This document shows positions 48,713 to 57,874 of a stretch of DNA of 64,000 bases, in pieces. The notes beneath the pieces are model-generated. The model was not told the origin of the DNA, searched no databases, and saw only the letters and a list, made by a program, of their open reading frames with translations. Every line of letters starts with the position of its first letter. Within the stretch, counting starts at the first letter, position 1. This DNA comes from Candidatus Caldilinea saccharophila. GTDB lineage: Bacteria; Chloroflexota; Anaerolineae; Caldilineales; Caldilineaceae. Made by a program: the position numbers and the translations under genes. The stretch spans positions 62,001 to 126,000 of the forward strand of contig JADJVW010000019.1 in NCBI GenBank assembly GCA_016710365.1, in the 5' to 3' direction.

Positions 48713-49828
48713 ATGTCATTCGATGGATTGTTAGATTTACCAAAGCTGAGTGGTTCACAGCCCCTGAAAATTTTGTTGGTCGATGACGAACCTGCGACGC
48801 TCCAGTTAGTGCGCCGCCTGTTGCAAGCCGACGGCCACGACATCTATGAGGCAATCGATGGCGAGCAGGCCATCCAGACGTTCGACGCCATTCGCCCCGA
48901 TCTGGTGCTGCTGGATGTCGTGATCCCAAAAAAGGATGGGCTGGAGGTGCTGGTCGAGTTGCGTCAGCGCGATAAGATGGCGGGCATCATCATGGTGAGC
49001 GCGCTGACTTCCGAGCAGTTGGCTGTCAAATCAATGTTGGGTGGCGCTGACGATTACGTCAATAAACCGTTTCGGCTCAAGGCGATCCGGTTAAGTATCC
49101 GACAGGTCATGGACAAGGTGCGCTTGCGCCGGCGCAATGAGAGCCTGCAAGCCCAACTGATCGACGCCAATCAACGGCTGCGCCAGTACATGGCAAAGCC
49201 GCTGATCGAGACGTTGCTCAACAGCCCGCTCCCTCCGCAACTGGGCGGCGTGCGTGAAACCGTGACCGTGCTTTTCCTCGATTTCGCCGACTTTACGCCC
49301 TTTTCCGAAAACTTGCCGCCTGACGATGTAGTGCAGATTCTCAACGAATACTTCGCCTACCTGCCCAATATCGTCATCGAGCATGGCGGTTTCATGGACA
49401 AGATCATGGGCGACGGCTTCATGGCGCTTTTCAACGCTCCTTCCACCTACGTCGATCATGCGTCACGCGCCGTGCGCAGCGCCATCGCCATGCGGCGTGA
49501 AATGATCAAGCGCAACCAGAGTCGTTCCCATCGGTTGGCGGTCCGCATTGGAATTCATACCGGCGAAGCGGTGGTCGGCAATATCGGCGCGTCTGCGTTT
49601 ATGAATTACACGGCGATCGGCGACACGGTGAATCTGGCGAAACGGCTGGAAGAGTCGTGCGACCCGCATCAGATTCTGACGACCGCCGACACCTGCCTCC
49701 GCCTGGAAAAGGCAGGCGCCGAGTTTGCGCAGATTGGCTTTATCTCGCTTGGATTGCGTCAGTTCAAGGGACGCCGCAACAGCGTCGAGGTCTTCTCGAT
49801 CGAGGATCAAATGGCGGATCTGGCCTGA
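48713..49828 (+). CDS. Response regulator with class III adenylate/guanylate cyclase output
   Basis: 371 residues. Receiver domain (about 18-135): KILLVDDEPATLQL, phospho-Asp in LVLLDVVIPKKDG, MVSALTSEQL and DYVNKPFRLK. A helical linker is followed by a class III nucleotide cyclase (about 180-350): TVLFLDFADFTPFSENLPPD with the first metal Asp, IMGDGFMALFNAP with the second, RIGIHTGEAVVGNIG and NYTAIGDTVNLAKRLEE with the Asn/Arg transition-state residues. It should produce cAMP (or cGMP) in response to phosphorylation. The cognate kinase is unknown; the kinase genes at 32.9-41.4 kb are candidates. Confidence 0.88.
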   Translation: MSFDGLLDLPKLSGSQPLKILLVDDEPATLQLVRRLLQADGHDIYEAIDGEQAIQTFDAIRPDLVLLDVVIPKKDGLEVLVELRQRDKMAGIIMVSALTSEQLAVKSMLGGADDYVNKPFRLKAIRLSIRQVMDKVRLRRRNESLQAQLIDANQRLRQYMAKPLIETLLNSPLPPQLGGVRETVTVLFLDFADFTPFSENLPPDDVVQILNEYFAYLPNIVIEHGGFMDKIMGDGFMALFNAPSTYVDHASRAVRSAIAMRREMIKRNQSRSHRLAVRIGIHTGEAVVGNIGASAFMNYTAIGDTVNLAKRLEESCDPHQILTTADTCLRLEKAGAEFAQIGFISLGLRQFKGRRNSVEVFSIEDQMADLA

Positions 49829-49863
49829 CGCCTGCTCCAAGCTTTCCGCGCCCTGCGTCTCGT

Positions 49864-50448
49864 TTATCTCAAAAAATCAGCCACCGCCTGCTGCACACGC
49901 GGGTCATAGACCATGAGCGCGTGCGCAGGATTGACAATGCGCAGCGATTGGCCGATCGGCAGCAGGGAACTGTCGGGCGGGATCACCGTGAGGTCAAGTG
50001 GCGTCCAGATGGAAAGGAAGGGGAGCGCCTCCAGTTCTGCAATGTGCGCATTGATCGCCTGCATAAAAGGGCTCTCTGTATGCATTTGCTGCAGCGCGGG
50101 CTGCCAGGTAAACTTCGCACCCATCACCCCACGATGTGGCGTCGAGATCGTGACAAAGCGGCGCACGCGCCCCTTGCGCACCAACCAATGCAGCAACACG
50201 CGTCCGATCAGCCCGCCCATGCTGAACCCCACGTAATCGAAAACCGTTTCAGCGCCGATGCGCGCGTCGATCTCGGCCAGGGCCTGCGTTGCCAGCGTCT
50301 CCAGCGGCACCGAGCCGTCGCTGGGCTGCGGCGATACAATTTGGGCGTCGAACCCTGCCTTGTGCAGATAGGATTGCAGCGCCTTCATTTTGCTGGCAAT
50401 ATCCAGCCAGCCTGGAACAAGGATAACTGGGATCACGGTTGAATTCAT
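49864..50448 (-). CDS. Alpha/beta hydrolase, triacylglycerol-lipase-like
   Basis: 194 residues. The N-terminus VIPVILVPGWLDIASKM has the oxyanion-loop pattern, FDYVGFSMGGLIGR is the nucleophile elbow G-x-S-x-G, and the Asp and His are likely in LDLTVIPPDSS and NPAHALM. ISTPHRGVMGAKF is typical of lipase/PGAP1-like hydrolases. No signal peptide, so probably cytoplasmic. It is 10 nt downstream of the secreted subtilase gene on the same strand and probably cotranscribed. Substrate unknown. Confidence 0.8.
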   Translation of the reverse strand: MNSTVIPVILVPGWLDIASKMKALQSYLHKAGFDAQIVSPQPSDGSVPLETLATQALAEIDARIGAETVFDYVGFSMGGLIGRVLLHWLVRKGRVRRFVTISTPHRGVMGAKFTWQPALQQMHTESPFMQAINAHIAELEALPFLSIWTPLDLTVIPPDSSLLPIGQSLRIVNPAHALMVYDPRVQQAVADFLR

Positions 50449-50458
50449 TGGTTGCCTG

Positions 50459-52324
50459 CTAACGAGCGATGAATGGGAACCAGAGCTTGGGAGAGGCAAT
50501 CGTGAAATTGGCAATCAGATTTCGATTGCTTGTCGCTGTAAAAACATAGGTGGTCTCAATCGAAATGATGTTTTCTCCTTCTGCCCAGTTGATAAAAGTA
50601 TAACCGGGGAGGGGGGCGGCTGTCACAGTAATCGTGGCGCCGCTAGTAATAACGCCGCCGCCCGTGACGACGCCACTCCTGGCCGGCGCCGTGTTGACGG
50701 CGATCGCCATGCGATCGCCCAAAGCCATCTCAACGGCTTTGAGCATATCCAACCGGCCATAGCCGTAAACCGGATTGGGGCTTTGCGCTACGCCGGTGCA
50801 CCCTGCGTCGATCACAGGCGTGGCGCTGTTGAGGAGAATCTGCTCGGTTTCGTCGATTTTGCCGATCAACTGCGGATCCAGCGACCACAGCAGCGCCACC
50901 GCGCCCGCCACGTGGGGCGACGCCATGCTGGTGCCGCTCAACAGGCTGTTCACCGCCGGTTGGCCGCCGCTCCAGCCCAGCGAGCGCACGCTCACGCCCG
51001 GCGCGCTCAGATCGGGTTTCAGCCGCCCACTGCCGTCGGCGGTCACCGGGCCGCGGCTGCTAAAGCTGGCGATGACCCCGTTGCTGGCGTAAGCGCCCAC
51101 GCTGGTGACCGCGTCGTGCATCCCAATCGGCGCATTGATGGTGGAGCACCCGGAGCCGCCGTTCCCCGCCGACGCCACGACAAAGATGCCTGCGGCCCGC
51201 ATCGTCTCCACGACTTGGCGCAGACTGGCGGCGTCGCACCCCTCTGAGGGCGGACAGCCCCAGGAGTTGTTGATGACGTGCGGCGCCAGTTCGGGCTTGC
51301 CGTCCGTCAGCGGATCGCCGCCCTGGGGATAGGGCGCCAGAAAAAATTCAAAGCAGCTTGTATAGCTTGCCGGCGTGCCAAAGCCGTCGAGCATGTTGCG
51401 ACACGCGATCCAGGTGGCGTCCGGCGCCATGCCGATCACCGTGTCGCCCATGACGGTGGCGTCGCCAGCCACGGTGCCCAGCGTGTGCGTGCCGTGATAG
51501 AAGGTGGTGTCGTCGTCGCAGGGAATCTGCGCGTCGCCTGGACATTCGCTGTCGGCAATCGGATCGCGCCCCCAGGCGTCAAACCAGTTGTAGGCGTGCG
51601 TCACGGTCATGGTGGCCGAGTCCCAGCCGCGATAGGCGGGCTTCAACGCCGGATGCTCCCAGATCACGCCTGTATCCTGCCCCGCGACGATGATATGCTG
51701 GCCGCGAAAGCCCAACGCCCACACATCGTCGGCATTGGTGTAGGTCAGCCCCCACGGCAATGTGGCGGCGGGGGCAAGCCGCGGCAACATGGCAAGCGTC
51801 TGCCAGGTGGGTCGATGCGTGGCCGCGACCTCGATGCCGGCCACTTTGGGGTTGCGCACCAGCCGGTTGACGCCGGGTTGCTGCGCCAGCGCCTGTGCCA
51901 GCGTCAGGTCGCCGCGCACTTCAAGCATGTTGACAAGGTAGTGCGCGCGATAGGGGATGCCCCGCTCTTTCAGCCAGGCGCGCAGCGGCGCCTGGGTCTG
52001 CCGCGCCTGGGCGCTGAGAGCGGTATAGATCGCCGCACGTCTGGCCGCTGCATCCTCGGCCGCGGTGGCCGTCGCCTGCACCGTCGTCGCCTGTACTGCG
52101 ACCGCTGGGTCAAGCTGGTCGTCCAGAATCACAAGAAACGAGACATCGGAGGGCGCGGCCATCAGCTCCGCGGCCAAAGCCTGTGCAAGCCTGGTCTGGC
52201 CGTTCGCCTGATCGGGCGTAGATGGCTCCACCGTCTGGGCGAGGAGTTCATGTGGCGCGCCGAGCAGAAACGCCACGATGCCTGTCGCCACGATCAAGCG
52301 GCGTATAGTGAGTGTAATGCGCAT
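50459..52324 (-). CDS. Secreted subtilisin-like serine peptidase (S8)
   Basis: 621 residues. Signal peptide (IRRLIVATGIVAFLLGAPHE), I9-like prodomain (about 55-160: VSFLVILDDQL...VRNPKVAGIEV), then the S8 domain with Asp in VAGQDTGVIWEHP, His in FYHGTHTLGTVAGD, Asn in VINNSWGCPP and Ser in LLSGTSMASPHVAGAVALL. After the catalytic domain an InlB-B-like repeat (GVVTGGGVITSGATITVTA; GYTFINWAEGENI) leads to the C-terminus ASPKLWFPFIAR, which resembles the tails of the two clan CD proteins at the left of the window. The start at 52324 follows GGAGTGATAAGAAC. Extracellular proteolysis expected. Confidence 0.9.
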   Translation of the reverse strand: MRITLTIRRLIVATGIVAFLLGAPHELLAQTVEPSTPDQANGQTRLAQALAAELMAAPSDVSFLVILDDQLDPAVAVQATTVQATATAAEDAAARRAAIYTALSAQARQTQAPLRAWLKERGIPYRAHYLVNMLEVRGDLTLAQALAQQPGVNRLVRNPKVAGIEVAATHRPTWQTLAMLPRLAPAATLPWGLTYTNADDVWALGFRGQHIIVAGQDTGVIWEHPALKPAYRGWDSATMTVTHAYNWFDAWGRDPIADSECPGDAQIPCDDDTTFYHGTHTLGTVAGDATVMGDTVIGMAPDATWIACRNMLDGFGTPASYTSCFEFFLAPYPQGGDPLTDGKPELAPHVINNSWGCPPSEGCDAASLRQVVETMRAAGIFVVASAGNGGSGCSTINAPIGMHDAVTSVGAYASNGVIASFSSRGPVTADGSGRLKPDLSAPGVSVRSLGWSGGQPAVNSLLSGTSMASPHVAGAVALLWSLDPQLIGKIDETEQILLNSATPVIDAGCTGVAQSPNPVYGYGRLDMLKAVEMALGDRMAIAVNTAPARSGVVTGGGVITSGATITVTAAPLPGYTFINWAEGENIISIETTYVFTATSNRNLIANFTIASPKLWFPFIAR

Positions 52325-52455
52325 AATGTTCTTATCACTCCGAAATGAGAGCCATGTTGCTGACTGACGGCACATGAATCTCGCAATAATGAAAGGCAGT
52401 TTGCCTATCGTTGGGCATTCCAGCTCAAAGCATATCATAGATTCAAGGAGATAAA

Positions 52456-52920
52456 ATGATGAGCAAATTAACCGCAGGCGAAATGGCGCCCGAGTTCACC
52501 GCCGTCACCGACAACGGCGAGACCGTCTCATTGAACAATTATCGCGGCAAGCGCGTCGTCCTTTACTTTTACCCGAAGGATGATACGCCTGGCTGCACCA
52601 CGCAAGCGTGTGGCTTTCGCGACAACTATCCGGTGATCGAGGAGAAGAACGCGGTCGTGCTCGGCGTCAGCCCGGACAGCGCCAAGTCGCACCAAAAGTT
52701 CAAAACCAAATTCGACTTACCTTTCACTCTGCTGGTGGACGAAGACCACACCATCGCCGAAGCGTACGGCGTGTGGGTGGAAAAAAGCATGTACGGCAAG
52801 CAATACATGGGCATCGAACGCAGCCATTTCGTCATCGACGAAGCAGGCCGCATTGTCGACGCTCAGGTGAAGGTCAAGCCGGAAGTGAGCGTCGAAACGG
52901 CGCTGGCCGCCCTCGGCTAA
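52456..52920 (+). CDS. bcp: Thioredoxin-dependent thiol peroxidase (Bcp/PrxQ)
   Basis: 154 residues, the usual Bcp length. The PKDDTPGCTTQACGFRDNY segment has the peroxidatic Cys in PGCT and the resolving Cys five residues on, as in alpha-helical 2-Cys Bcp. VSPDSAKSHQKFKTKFDLPF and RSHFVIDEAGRIV are also typical. It reduces peroxides using thioredoxin; a thioredoxin gene is at 61176. AAGGAG lies 5 nt before ATG 52456. It is divergent from the subtilase gene with a 131-bp gap. Confidence 0.93.
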   Translation: MMSKLTAGEMAPEFTAVTDNGETVSLNNYRGKRVVLYFYPKDDTPGCTTQACGFRDNYPVIEEKNAVVLGVSPDSAKSHQKFKTKFDLPFTLLVDEDHTIAEAYGVWVEKSMYGKQYMGIERSHFVIDEAGRIVDAQVKVKPEVSVETALAALG

Positions 52921-53034
52921 TGGGCCGCCTGGCGCGATGTCGTTATTCTTCCGGTAGGTCGGGCTAATAGCCCGACGTGTCTTTTCAACGTGCACATTAC
53001 GTACCAGCGTGACTTGCACACAAGGGAGGCGCGC

Positions 53035-53904
53035 ATGATCGATCCTGGTTTGTCTGGCAAGACTGCGCTCGTCACCGGCGCCAATCACGGCATCGGCGCG
53101 GCCATCGCGCAAGCATTGGCCGCGCAAGGCGTCCGCATCTTTCTGACCTATTACCAAGAGCCGGTTACTTACACAGCGGAAGAATTGAGCCGCGCGCGGG
53201 CGGCAAGCGTCGGCGGTGATGCGCTCTATCGGGCGCTGCAGCAACAGCCGGCCGCGGTCGTGGTGGGTGCTATCCGCGCCGCTGGCGGCGCGGCGACGGC
53301 GTGGTCGGCCGACCTGGGTGACGCTGCCATGATCCCGCAGTTGTTTGATCGCTGTGAAGCCGCGTGCGGGGCAGTCGATATTCTGATCGCCAACCACACC
53401 TTCTGCGTCCTCGAAACCTTTGACCCGGAACTCGTCAGCAATACAGAGGGCGGCGTTTTTCTGCCCAGCGCCGCCGTCATTGATCGCCATTTTGCCGTCA
53501 ACAGCCGCGCGGTTGCGTTGCTCATGCACGAGTACACCCAGCGCTATCTACGCCACGGTGCACAATGGGGTCGCATCATCAACATCAGCACCGACGCCGC
53601 GCACGCGCACCCCGCCAATATCAGCTATGCGGCGAGCAAGCACGCCATCGAGTCGTACAGTCGTTCGGCGGCCGCGGAGTTGGGCAAATATGGCATTACT
53701 GTCAACGTCGTCGCGCCCGGCCCGATCCAGACGGGCTACATCACCCCGGAAAGTGAGGCGAGGATCAATGCCGACACGCCGCTTGGCCGGCTCGGCGCGC
53801 CGGCAGAGGTGGCGGATGTGGTGGTCTTTCTGGCATCCGACCAGGCGCGCTGGCTGACGGGGCAGTTGCTTTACGTGGGCGGTGGGTGGCGAATGCCGCA
53901 GTAA
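53035..53904 (+). CDS. Short-chain dehydrogenase/reductase (SDR)
   Basis: 289 residues. KTALVTGANHGIGAAIAQAL is the nucleotide-binding TGxxxGIG motif; DILIANHTF corresponds to NNAG; the active-site Tyr and Lys are in SYAASKHAIESYSRSAAAEL (YxxxK). VNVVAPGPIQTGYI and VVFLASDQARWLTGQLLYVG complete the classical SDR pattern. An insert of about 50 residues (about 35-85, with SRARAASVGGDALYRALQQQ) extends the loop after the second strand. GGGAGG precedes the ATG at 53035. Substrate unknown; NAD(P)-dependent oxidoreduction. Confidence 0.88.
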   Translation: MIDPGLSGKTALVTGANHGIGAAIAQALAAQGVRIFLTYYQEPVTYTAEELSRARAASVGGDALYRALQQQPAAVVVGAIRAAGGAATAWSADLGDAAMIPQLFDRCEAACGAVDILIANHTFCVLETFDPELVSNTEGGVFLPSAAVIDRHFAVNSRAVALLMHEYTQRYLRHGAQWGRIINISTDAAHAHPANISYAASKHAIESYSRSAAAELGKYGITVNVVAPGPIQTGYITPESEARINADTPLGRLGAPAEVADVVVFLASDQARWLTGQLLYVGGGWRMPQ

Positions 53905-54282
53905 GACGAAATCCTTCAAGCTCGCCCATAGCCTGAATCCTGTATACTTTTGTCACACAAGGGGGATGACGCTTGCCACGCGTGCCCAACCATAGGGCTT
54001 GCCTTTAACCTTCTGCCCGTTCCACAGCCTGACGTAGCCGCACAGGCGATCCTCCAGCATTGGGCAAAGCGGTGTATACTGGCTCTGCACAAGCAAGCAG
54101 CTCAGCGCAGGAGGTTCGCAGGGTGATGCCATGGATTGGCTCGCCGCGTTTGGGTTTGTCGAGGTTGCGCTAGGCAGCTCGCCTTTACGCTAGGCTGAAC
54201 TATCGAAAATGACGATCAACCCTGAAAACGCCTTTGCATTAAAGGCTATTTCAAAATAGCGCCAACCCTATGAGGTGACTTT
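53905..54282. other. Intergenic region before the LarA-like gene
   Basis: 378 bp between SDR and the LarA-like gene. It contains one small leftward open frame (53953-54132) and a GCTATTT/AAATAGC hairpin at about 54248-54259. The LarA-like gene has GAGGTGA before its ATG. Confidence 0.5.
53953..54132 (-). CDS. Possible small protein, unknown
   Basis: A 59-residue frame, starting MASPCEPPALSC and ending in LEDRLCGYVRLWNGQKVKGK then PYGWARVASVIPL. The last part looks protein-like (Trp, Gly, Lys and Tyr in a balanced mix) and does not match a shadow frame. No recognisable family and no good Shine-Dalgarno. It could be a real small protein or the end of a lost one. Confidence 0.3.
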   Translation of the reverse strand: MASPCEPPALSCLLVQSQYTPLCPMLEDRLCGYVRLWNGQKVKGKPYGWARVASVIPLV

Positions 54283-55512
54283 ATGCCTGTTTTGCCGCCC
54301 ACGATCGCCGAACGCCCTTTGCCCCGCCTGCGCGCCGTGCGGCAGGTGTTCCCCCGCCCGCGTCTCGCCGATGTCTATGCCCATGCCTACGCGGAAGCCA
54401 CCGCTCGCCTGCGCGAACTGAACGCACGTCCCGGTGCGCGCGTCGCCATCGGCGCGGGCAGCCGTGGGATTCGCGATGTCGCCCCGGTGGTCAAGGCCAC
54501 GGTCGCCGCGTGTCGCGATGCCGGGTTTGCGCCCTTTGTCACACCGGCGATGGGCAGCCACGGCGGCGGCACGGCCGAGGGGCAGCGCGACGTCCTGGCG
54601 CACCTGGGCGTCACCGAGGCCAGCGTCGGCGCACCCATTGTCTCCGCCACCCATGTGACGCAGATTGGCCGGACAAGTTGGGGGATGCCGGTCTACTTTG
54701 ACACGGCGGCGCTGGAGGCGGATTTTATCGTGCCGGTCAACCGCGTCAAGCCGCACACGGATTTTGCCGGCACGCACGAGAGCGGCCTGTGCAAGATGCT
54801 GGTCATCGGCTTTGCCAACCACGAAGGCTGTACGCGCGTCCATCTGGAGGGTTTTGCGCGCTTTCATGCAGTCGTGCCTGAAACCGCGGCGGTGATCCTG
54901 GACAAAGCGCCCATTGCCTTTGGCATGGCGATTGTGGAAAACGCTTACGACGAGACTTACCTGGTCGAAGCGATCGGTCGCGCGCAAATTTTGACGCGTG
55001 AGGCCGAACTGTTGCGCATCGCCTACGCCAACATGCCGCGCCTCCTGTTCGACCACATCGATGTACTGATCGTCGAGGAAATTGGCAAGAACATCAGCGG
55101 CGCGGGCATGGATCCCAACATTGTGGGGCGGACGGCCAAAGGCATCCTGCCGGGTTACACCGGCCCGTCGATCGCGCGCATCGTGGTGGCCGGGCTGACG
55201 GAGGCTGGCGGCGGCAACGCCATCGGCATTGGCCAGGCCGACTTCACGACGCAGCAGGTGGTCGATCACTTCAACGCCGAGGCGACCTACGCCAATGCCA
55301 TCGCTTCCGGCACGCCGGAAAGTGGCCGCCTGCCGGTCGTGCTGCCGACGCACGATGACGCAGTGCGCGCCGCGCTGCTGACCACCGGCAGGGAGGATTG
55401 GGAGAGTGCGGCCATGGTGCGCATCAACGACACGCTACACCTCGACGCCATCTGGGTTTCCGATGCACTGGCCGAGGCAGTCGAGGCGCACCCCGACTTA
55501 CATTGGGTCTAG
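54283..55512 (+). CDS. LarA-like (nickel-pincer cofactor family) racemase/isomerase
   Basis: 409 residues. ARVAIGAGSRGIRDVAPVVK, then PAMGSHGGGTAEGQRDVLAH, VPVNRVKPHTDF, SGLCKMLVIGFANHEG, GAGMDPNIVGR and GQADFTTQQVVDHFNAEATY. The SHGG and nearby His and Lys positions resemble LarA (lactate racemase), which uses a nickel pincer nucleotide; this sequence is in a divergent subgroup whose substrate is not known. I cannot see LarB, LarC or LarE in the window. GAGGTGA lies 7 nt upstream of the ATG. The stop codon borders a dispersed repeat. Confidence 0.7.
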   Translation: MPVLPPTIAERPLPRLRAVRQVFPRPRLADVYAHAYAEATARLRELNARPGARVAIGAGSRGIRDVAPVVKATVAACRDAGFAPFVTPAMGSHGGGTAEGQRDVLAHLGVTEASVGAPIVSATHVTQIGRTSWGMPVYFDTAALEADFIVPVNRVKPHTDFAGTHESGLCKMLVIGFANHEGCTRVHLEGFARFHAVVPETAAVILDKAPIAFGMAIVENAYDETYLVEAIGRAQILTREAELLRIAYANMPRLLFDHIDVLIVEEIGKNISGAGMDPNIVGRTAKGILPGYTGPSIARIVVAGLTEAGGGNAIGIGQADFTTQQVVDHFNAEATYANAIASGTPESGRLPVVLPTHDDAVRAALLTTGREDWESAAMVRINDTLHLDAIWVSDALAEAVEAHPDLHWV

Positions 55513-55593
55513 TACACATGGGCTAAAATACCTCATTGGTTGCCTGGTAGGGGCGCACCCCCCCGTGTGCGCCCGGAAGCCGGACAGGCACGG
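55509..55593. repeat. 85-bp dispersed repeat, copy 2
   Basis: Nearly identical to 20676-20760: CTAGTACACATGGGCTAAAA, GGTAGGGGCGCACC and CCGGAAGCCGGACAGGCACG shared. It begins within the stop codon of the LarA-like gene and ends 5 nt before the stop codon of the leftward YbaK gene, filling the whole space between two convergent genes. Confidence 0.75.
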
Positions 55594-55597
55594 AGGA

Positions 55598-56089
55598 TCA
55601 TCCGGTCGGTGCAATTTTGAGAGCCGCGACCTCGCCGCCCGTCATCTGCACGAGTTCGCCCGGCGTCAGACGGAAGACGGCATTGGGGTGGCCGGCCGCC
55701 GCCCAGATTTCGGCATAGCCCAAGAGATCTTCGTCGATGAAGGTGCGCAGCGGATGGACATGGCCGACGGGCGGGACGCCGCCGATCACAAAGCCGGTCT
55801 GTGACCGCACAAACTCGGCGTCAGGGCGCGCCACTTTTTCACCAACCAGCGCGGTCAACTGCTTCTCGTCGACGCGGTTGCTGCCCGATGCGATGATCAG
55901 GAGCGCCTGCCCGCTGCGCTTGCCCGCAAAGATCAGCGACTTGGCGATCTGCCCGATCGTACAGCCGGCCGCCGCGGCCGCTTCCGCCGCGGTGCGCGTC
56001 GAGTCGGGCAATTCGACAACCTGATTGGTGAATCCCTGCGCGTGCAGGACATCTTGTACTTTCTGGGCGGAAGGTTTCATGGCTGTCAT
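55598..56089 (-). CDS. YbaK/EbsC family (aminoacyl-tRNA deacylase-like) protein
   Basis: 163 residues. AQKVQDVLHAQGFTNQVVEL, AAAAAGCTIGQIAKSLIFAG with the catalytic-site Lys, LLIIASGSNRVDEKQLTALV and VGHVHPLRTFID are typical of the YbaK family, which clears mischarged tRNAs such as Cys- or Ala-tRNA-Pro. A second Met (56080) is an alternative start. ProS in this window (59367) has its own related editing domain. It is on the same strand as, and 16 bp downstream of, era. Confidence 0.85.
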   Translation of the reverse strand: MTAMKPSAQKVQDVLHAQGFTNQVVELPDSTRTAAEAAAAAGCTIGQIAKSLIFAGKRSGQALLIIASGSNRVDEKQLTALVGEKVARPDAEFVRSQTGFVIGGVPPVGHVHPLRTFIDEDLLGYAEIWAAAGHPNAVFRLTPGELVQMTGGEVAALKIAPTG

Positions 56090-56105
56090 TGCCCTGAACT
56101 CTAGA

Positions 56106-57113
56106 TCAGCGCTCTACGGCATAGCCCAGTTGCTTGAGCAGATTCTGCCGTTTGCGCCAGCGTTCCCATACTTTGACCCACAATTCCAGATAGACTTTTG
56201 TGCCCACCAGGTTTTCGATTTCCGGCCGCGCGGTCTGACCGATGCGCTTAATCATGCTGCCACCGCTGCCCAGCACAATCGGCTTCTGCGACTCGCGCTC
56301 GATGTAGAGAATGGCGGAGATGTAAGTGAGTTGCTCGCTGCGCTCGATAAATTCGTCGACTTCGACGGCCAGGCTGTGTGGAATTTCGTCCTGCAGCAGG
56401 TAAAGCGCCTTCTCCCGAATGATTTCCGCCGTCATGTAGCGCAGATCGACATCGGTAATCTGATCCTCTGGATAGTAGCGCGGCCCCAGCGGCAACAGAC
56501 TGCGCACCAACGCCAGCAACTCTTCCGCGCCTCTGCCTGTCGTCGCGCTGAAGAGCGCCGTGCTCACCGCCGGGCGCGCGTCAGGTCGCGTCCCCACCAA
56601 CCAGCCGAGCAGCGCCTCATATTCGCGCACACGCACTGCGGTTGCTTCGCTGTCACCGCCCCAGCGATCGGCCTGGTTGAAGCCCAGGATCAGCGGCGGC
56701 AGCTTGACGCGCTTGCGCCGGCGCGTGGTCAACTGCTGCAACAGGTCGGCGATGGCCTGATCCTCCTCCGTGGGCGGCGTGTTGACGTCCACCAGCCACA
56801 GCACCACGTCGGCGTCGGCGATGGTGTCGGCCGCGACCTGCACCATGTATTCGCCCAACTTGTGCAGCGGACGGTGGATGCCCGGCGTGTCGAGGAAGAG
56901 CAACTGCGCGTCCGATAAGGTCAGGATGCCGAGCATCTGGTCGCGGGTCGTCTGCGGCTTGGGGCTGGTGATCGCGATCTTTTGGCCGAGGACGCGATTG
57001 AGCAGCGTCGATTTGCCGACATTGGGGCGGCCGATCACGGCGACAAAGCCGCTGCGATGGTCGGGCGGCAATTCCGGCTCCGGCTGCACCGTCAGATCTT
57101 TCAGGTCTTCCAA
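56106..57113 (-). CDS. era: GTPase Era
   Basis: 335 residues from a TTG start at 57113, chosen because AAAGGA lies 6 nt before it. G1 IGRPNVGKSTLLN, G2/switch ITSPKPQTTRDQMLGI, G3 LLFLDTPGIHRP, G4-like LGFNQADRW (NxxD form instead of NKxD), and a C-terminal KH domain, YISAILYIERESQKPIVLGS with GSMIKRIGQTAR. Era binds 16S rRNA and supports 30S maturation. A longer frame to 57179 adds unconserved residues. The Yip1 gene ends 14 nt upstream. An insert of about 20 residues rich in Arg and Lys occurs after TEEDQAIADLL. Confidence 0.92.
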   Translation of the reverse strand: MEDLKDLTVQPEPELPPDHRSGFVAVIGRPNVGKSTLLNRVLGQKIAITSPKPQTTRDQMLGILTLSDAQLLFLDTPGIHRPLHKLGEYMVQVAADTIADADVVLWLVDVNTPPTEEDQAIADLLQQLTTRRRKRVKLPPLILGFNQADRWGGDSEATAVRVREYEALLGWLVGTRPDARPAVSTALFSATTGRGAEELLALVRSLLPLGPRYYPEDQITDVDLRYMTAEIIREKALYLLQDEIPHSLAVEVDEFIERSEQLTYISAILYIERESQKPIVLGSGGSMIKRIGQTARPEIENLVGTKVYLELWVKVWERWRKRQNLLKQLGYAVER

Positions 57114-57127
57114 GAGAGTTCCTTTGT

Positions 57128-57799
57128 CTACTGACTTTGCAACGACATGATCAGCCCAATCGCGCCAAAGATGACGCACAGCATCAGCGTCAGCACCACC
57201 AGGACGGGGATCAGGACGACCCAGATCGCACGCCCGCTGCTCAGTTGATGTTCGGTTTTGGTGGCAAAGTAGAGCAGCACCAATGAGTAGATCGAGATGA
57301 AGGGCGTGATACAGCCGGCAAGCGGCACGATGTTCAGCAGCGCCGTCAAGATGCCCAGCGGCGCTGAAAAAGCGGCGTTGAGATAGGCATAGCGTCCAAA
57401 GTCTCCGACGCCGCCCAACACTTTGGCGATCAAGTAGTAGATGCCGACGCCGATCAGAAAGAAGAGTGGCACAGTCACAATGTTGATCAGACCCGCAAAA
57501 CCGGCCATGCCCAACATGCCGCCCCCCATCAAGAGACGCATCAATTGCTCCGCCTGTGCGGTTTCGGCCGGCGGCAGATTCATCTGCTGCATCATATTAG
57601 GCATCCATGCACTCATAGCGCCGGCAAAAAGCAGGCTGCTGAGCACGCTGACCACCGCAGCCACCACGCCGTAGATCGCCATGTAGACGATCGCGGTCGT
57701 GATGTTGGCGTCGGGTCTGTGACGCAGCTCTTCGTAGGTCGCTTCATTCGGGTTGGTGGTGGCTTTGAGCCACGTCTGCCACATGTCAGAAAGATTCAT
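57128..57799 (-). CDS. Yip1-family membrane protein
   Basis: 223 residues. A short soluble N-terminus (WQTWLKATTNPNEATYEELR) is followed by about five membrane helices: YMAIYGVVAAVVSVLSSLLF; GMLGMAGFAGLINIVTVPLF; APLGILTALLNIVPLAGCI; IYSLVLLYFATKTEHQLSSG; IPVLVVLTLMLCVIFGAIGL. This matches the bacterial Yip1/DUF1282 type. No enzymatic residues. Lies immediately upstream of era, 14 nt apart, so likely cotranscribed. Function in bacteria is unknown. Confidence 0.75.
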   Translation of the reverse strand: MNLSDMWQTWLKATTNPNEATYEELRHRPDANITTAIVYMAIYGVVAAVVSVLSSLLFAGAMSAWMPNMMQQMNLPPAETAQAEQLMRLLMGGGMLGMAGFAGLINIVTVPLFFLIGVGIYYLIAKVLGGVGDFGRYAYLNAAFSAPLGILTALLNIVPLAGCITPFISIYSLVLLYFATKTEHQLSSGRAIWVVLIPVLVVLTLMLCVIFGAIGLIMSLQSQ

Positions 57800-57874
57800 G
57801 ATTTCCTCCTCAAAAATCTAGAATAAGGGACTTCCTTCTTTCCTCGCGTTCCTGAGCCTCGCTGGCAAAAGGAG

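Noticed and set aside
51278..52348. 356-codon rightward open frame opposite the subtilase gene
   Set aside because: Antisense shadow of an S8 peptidase with all catalytic motifs in place.
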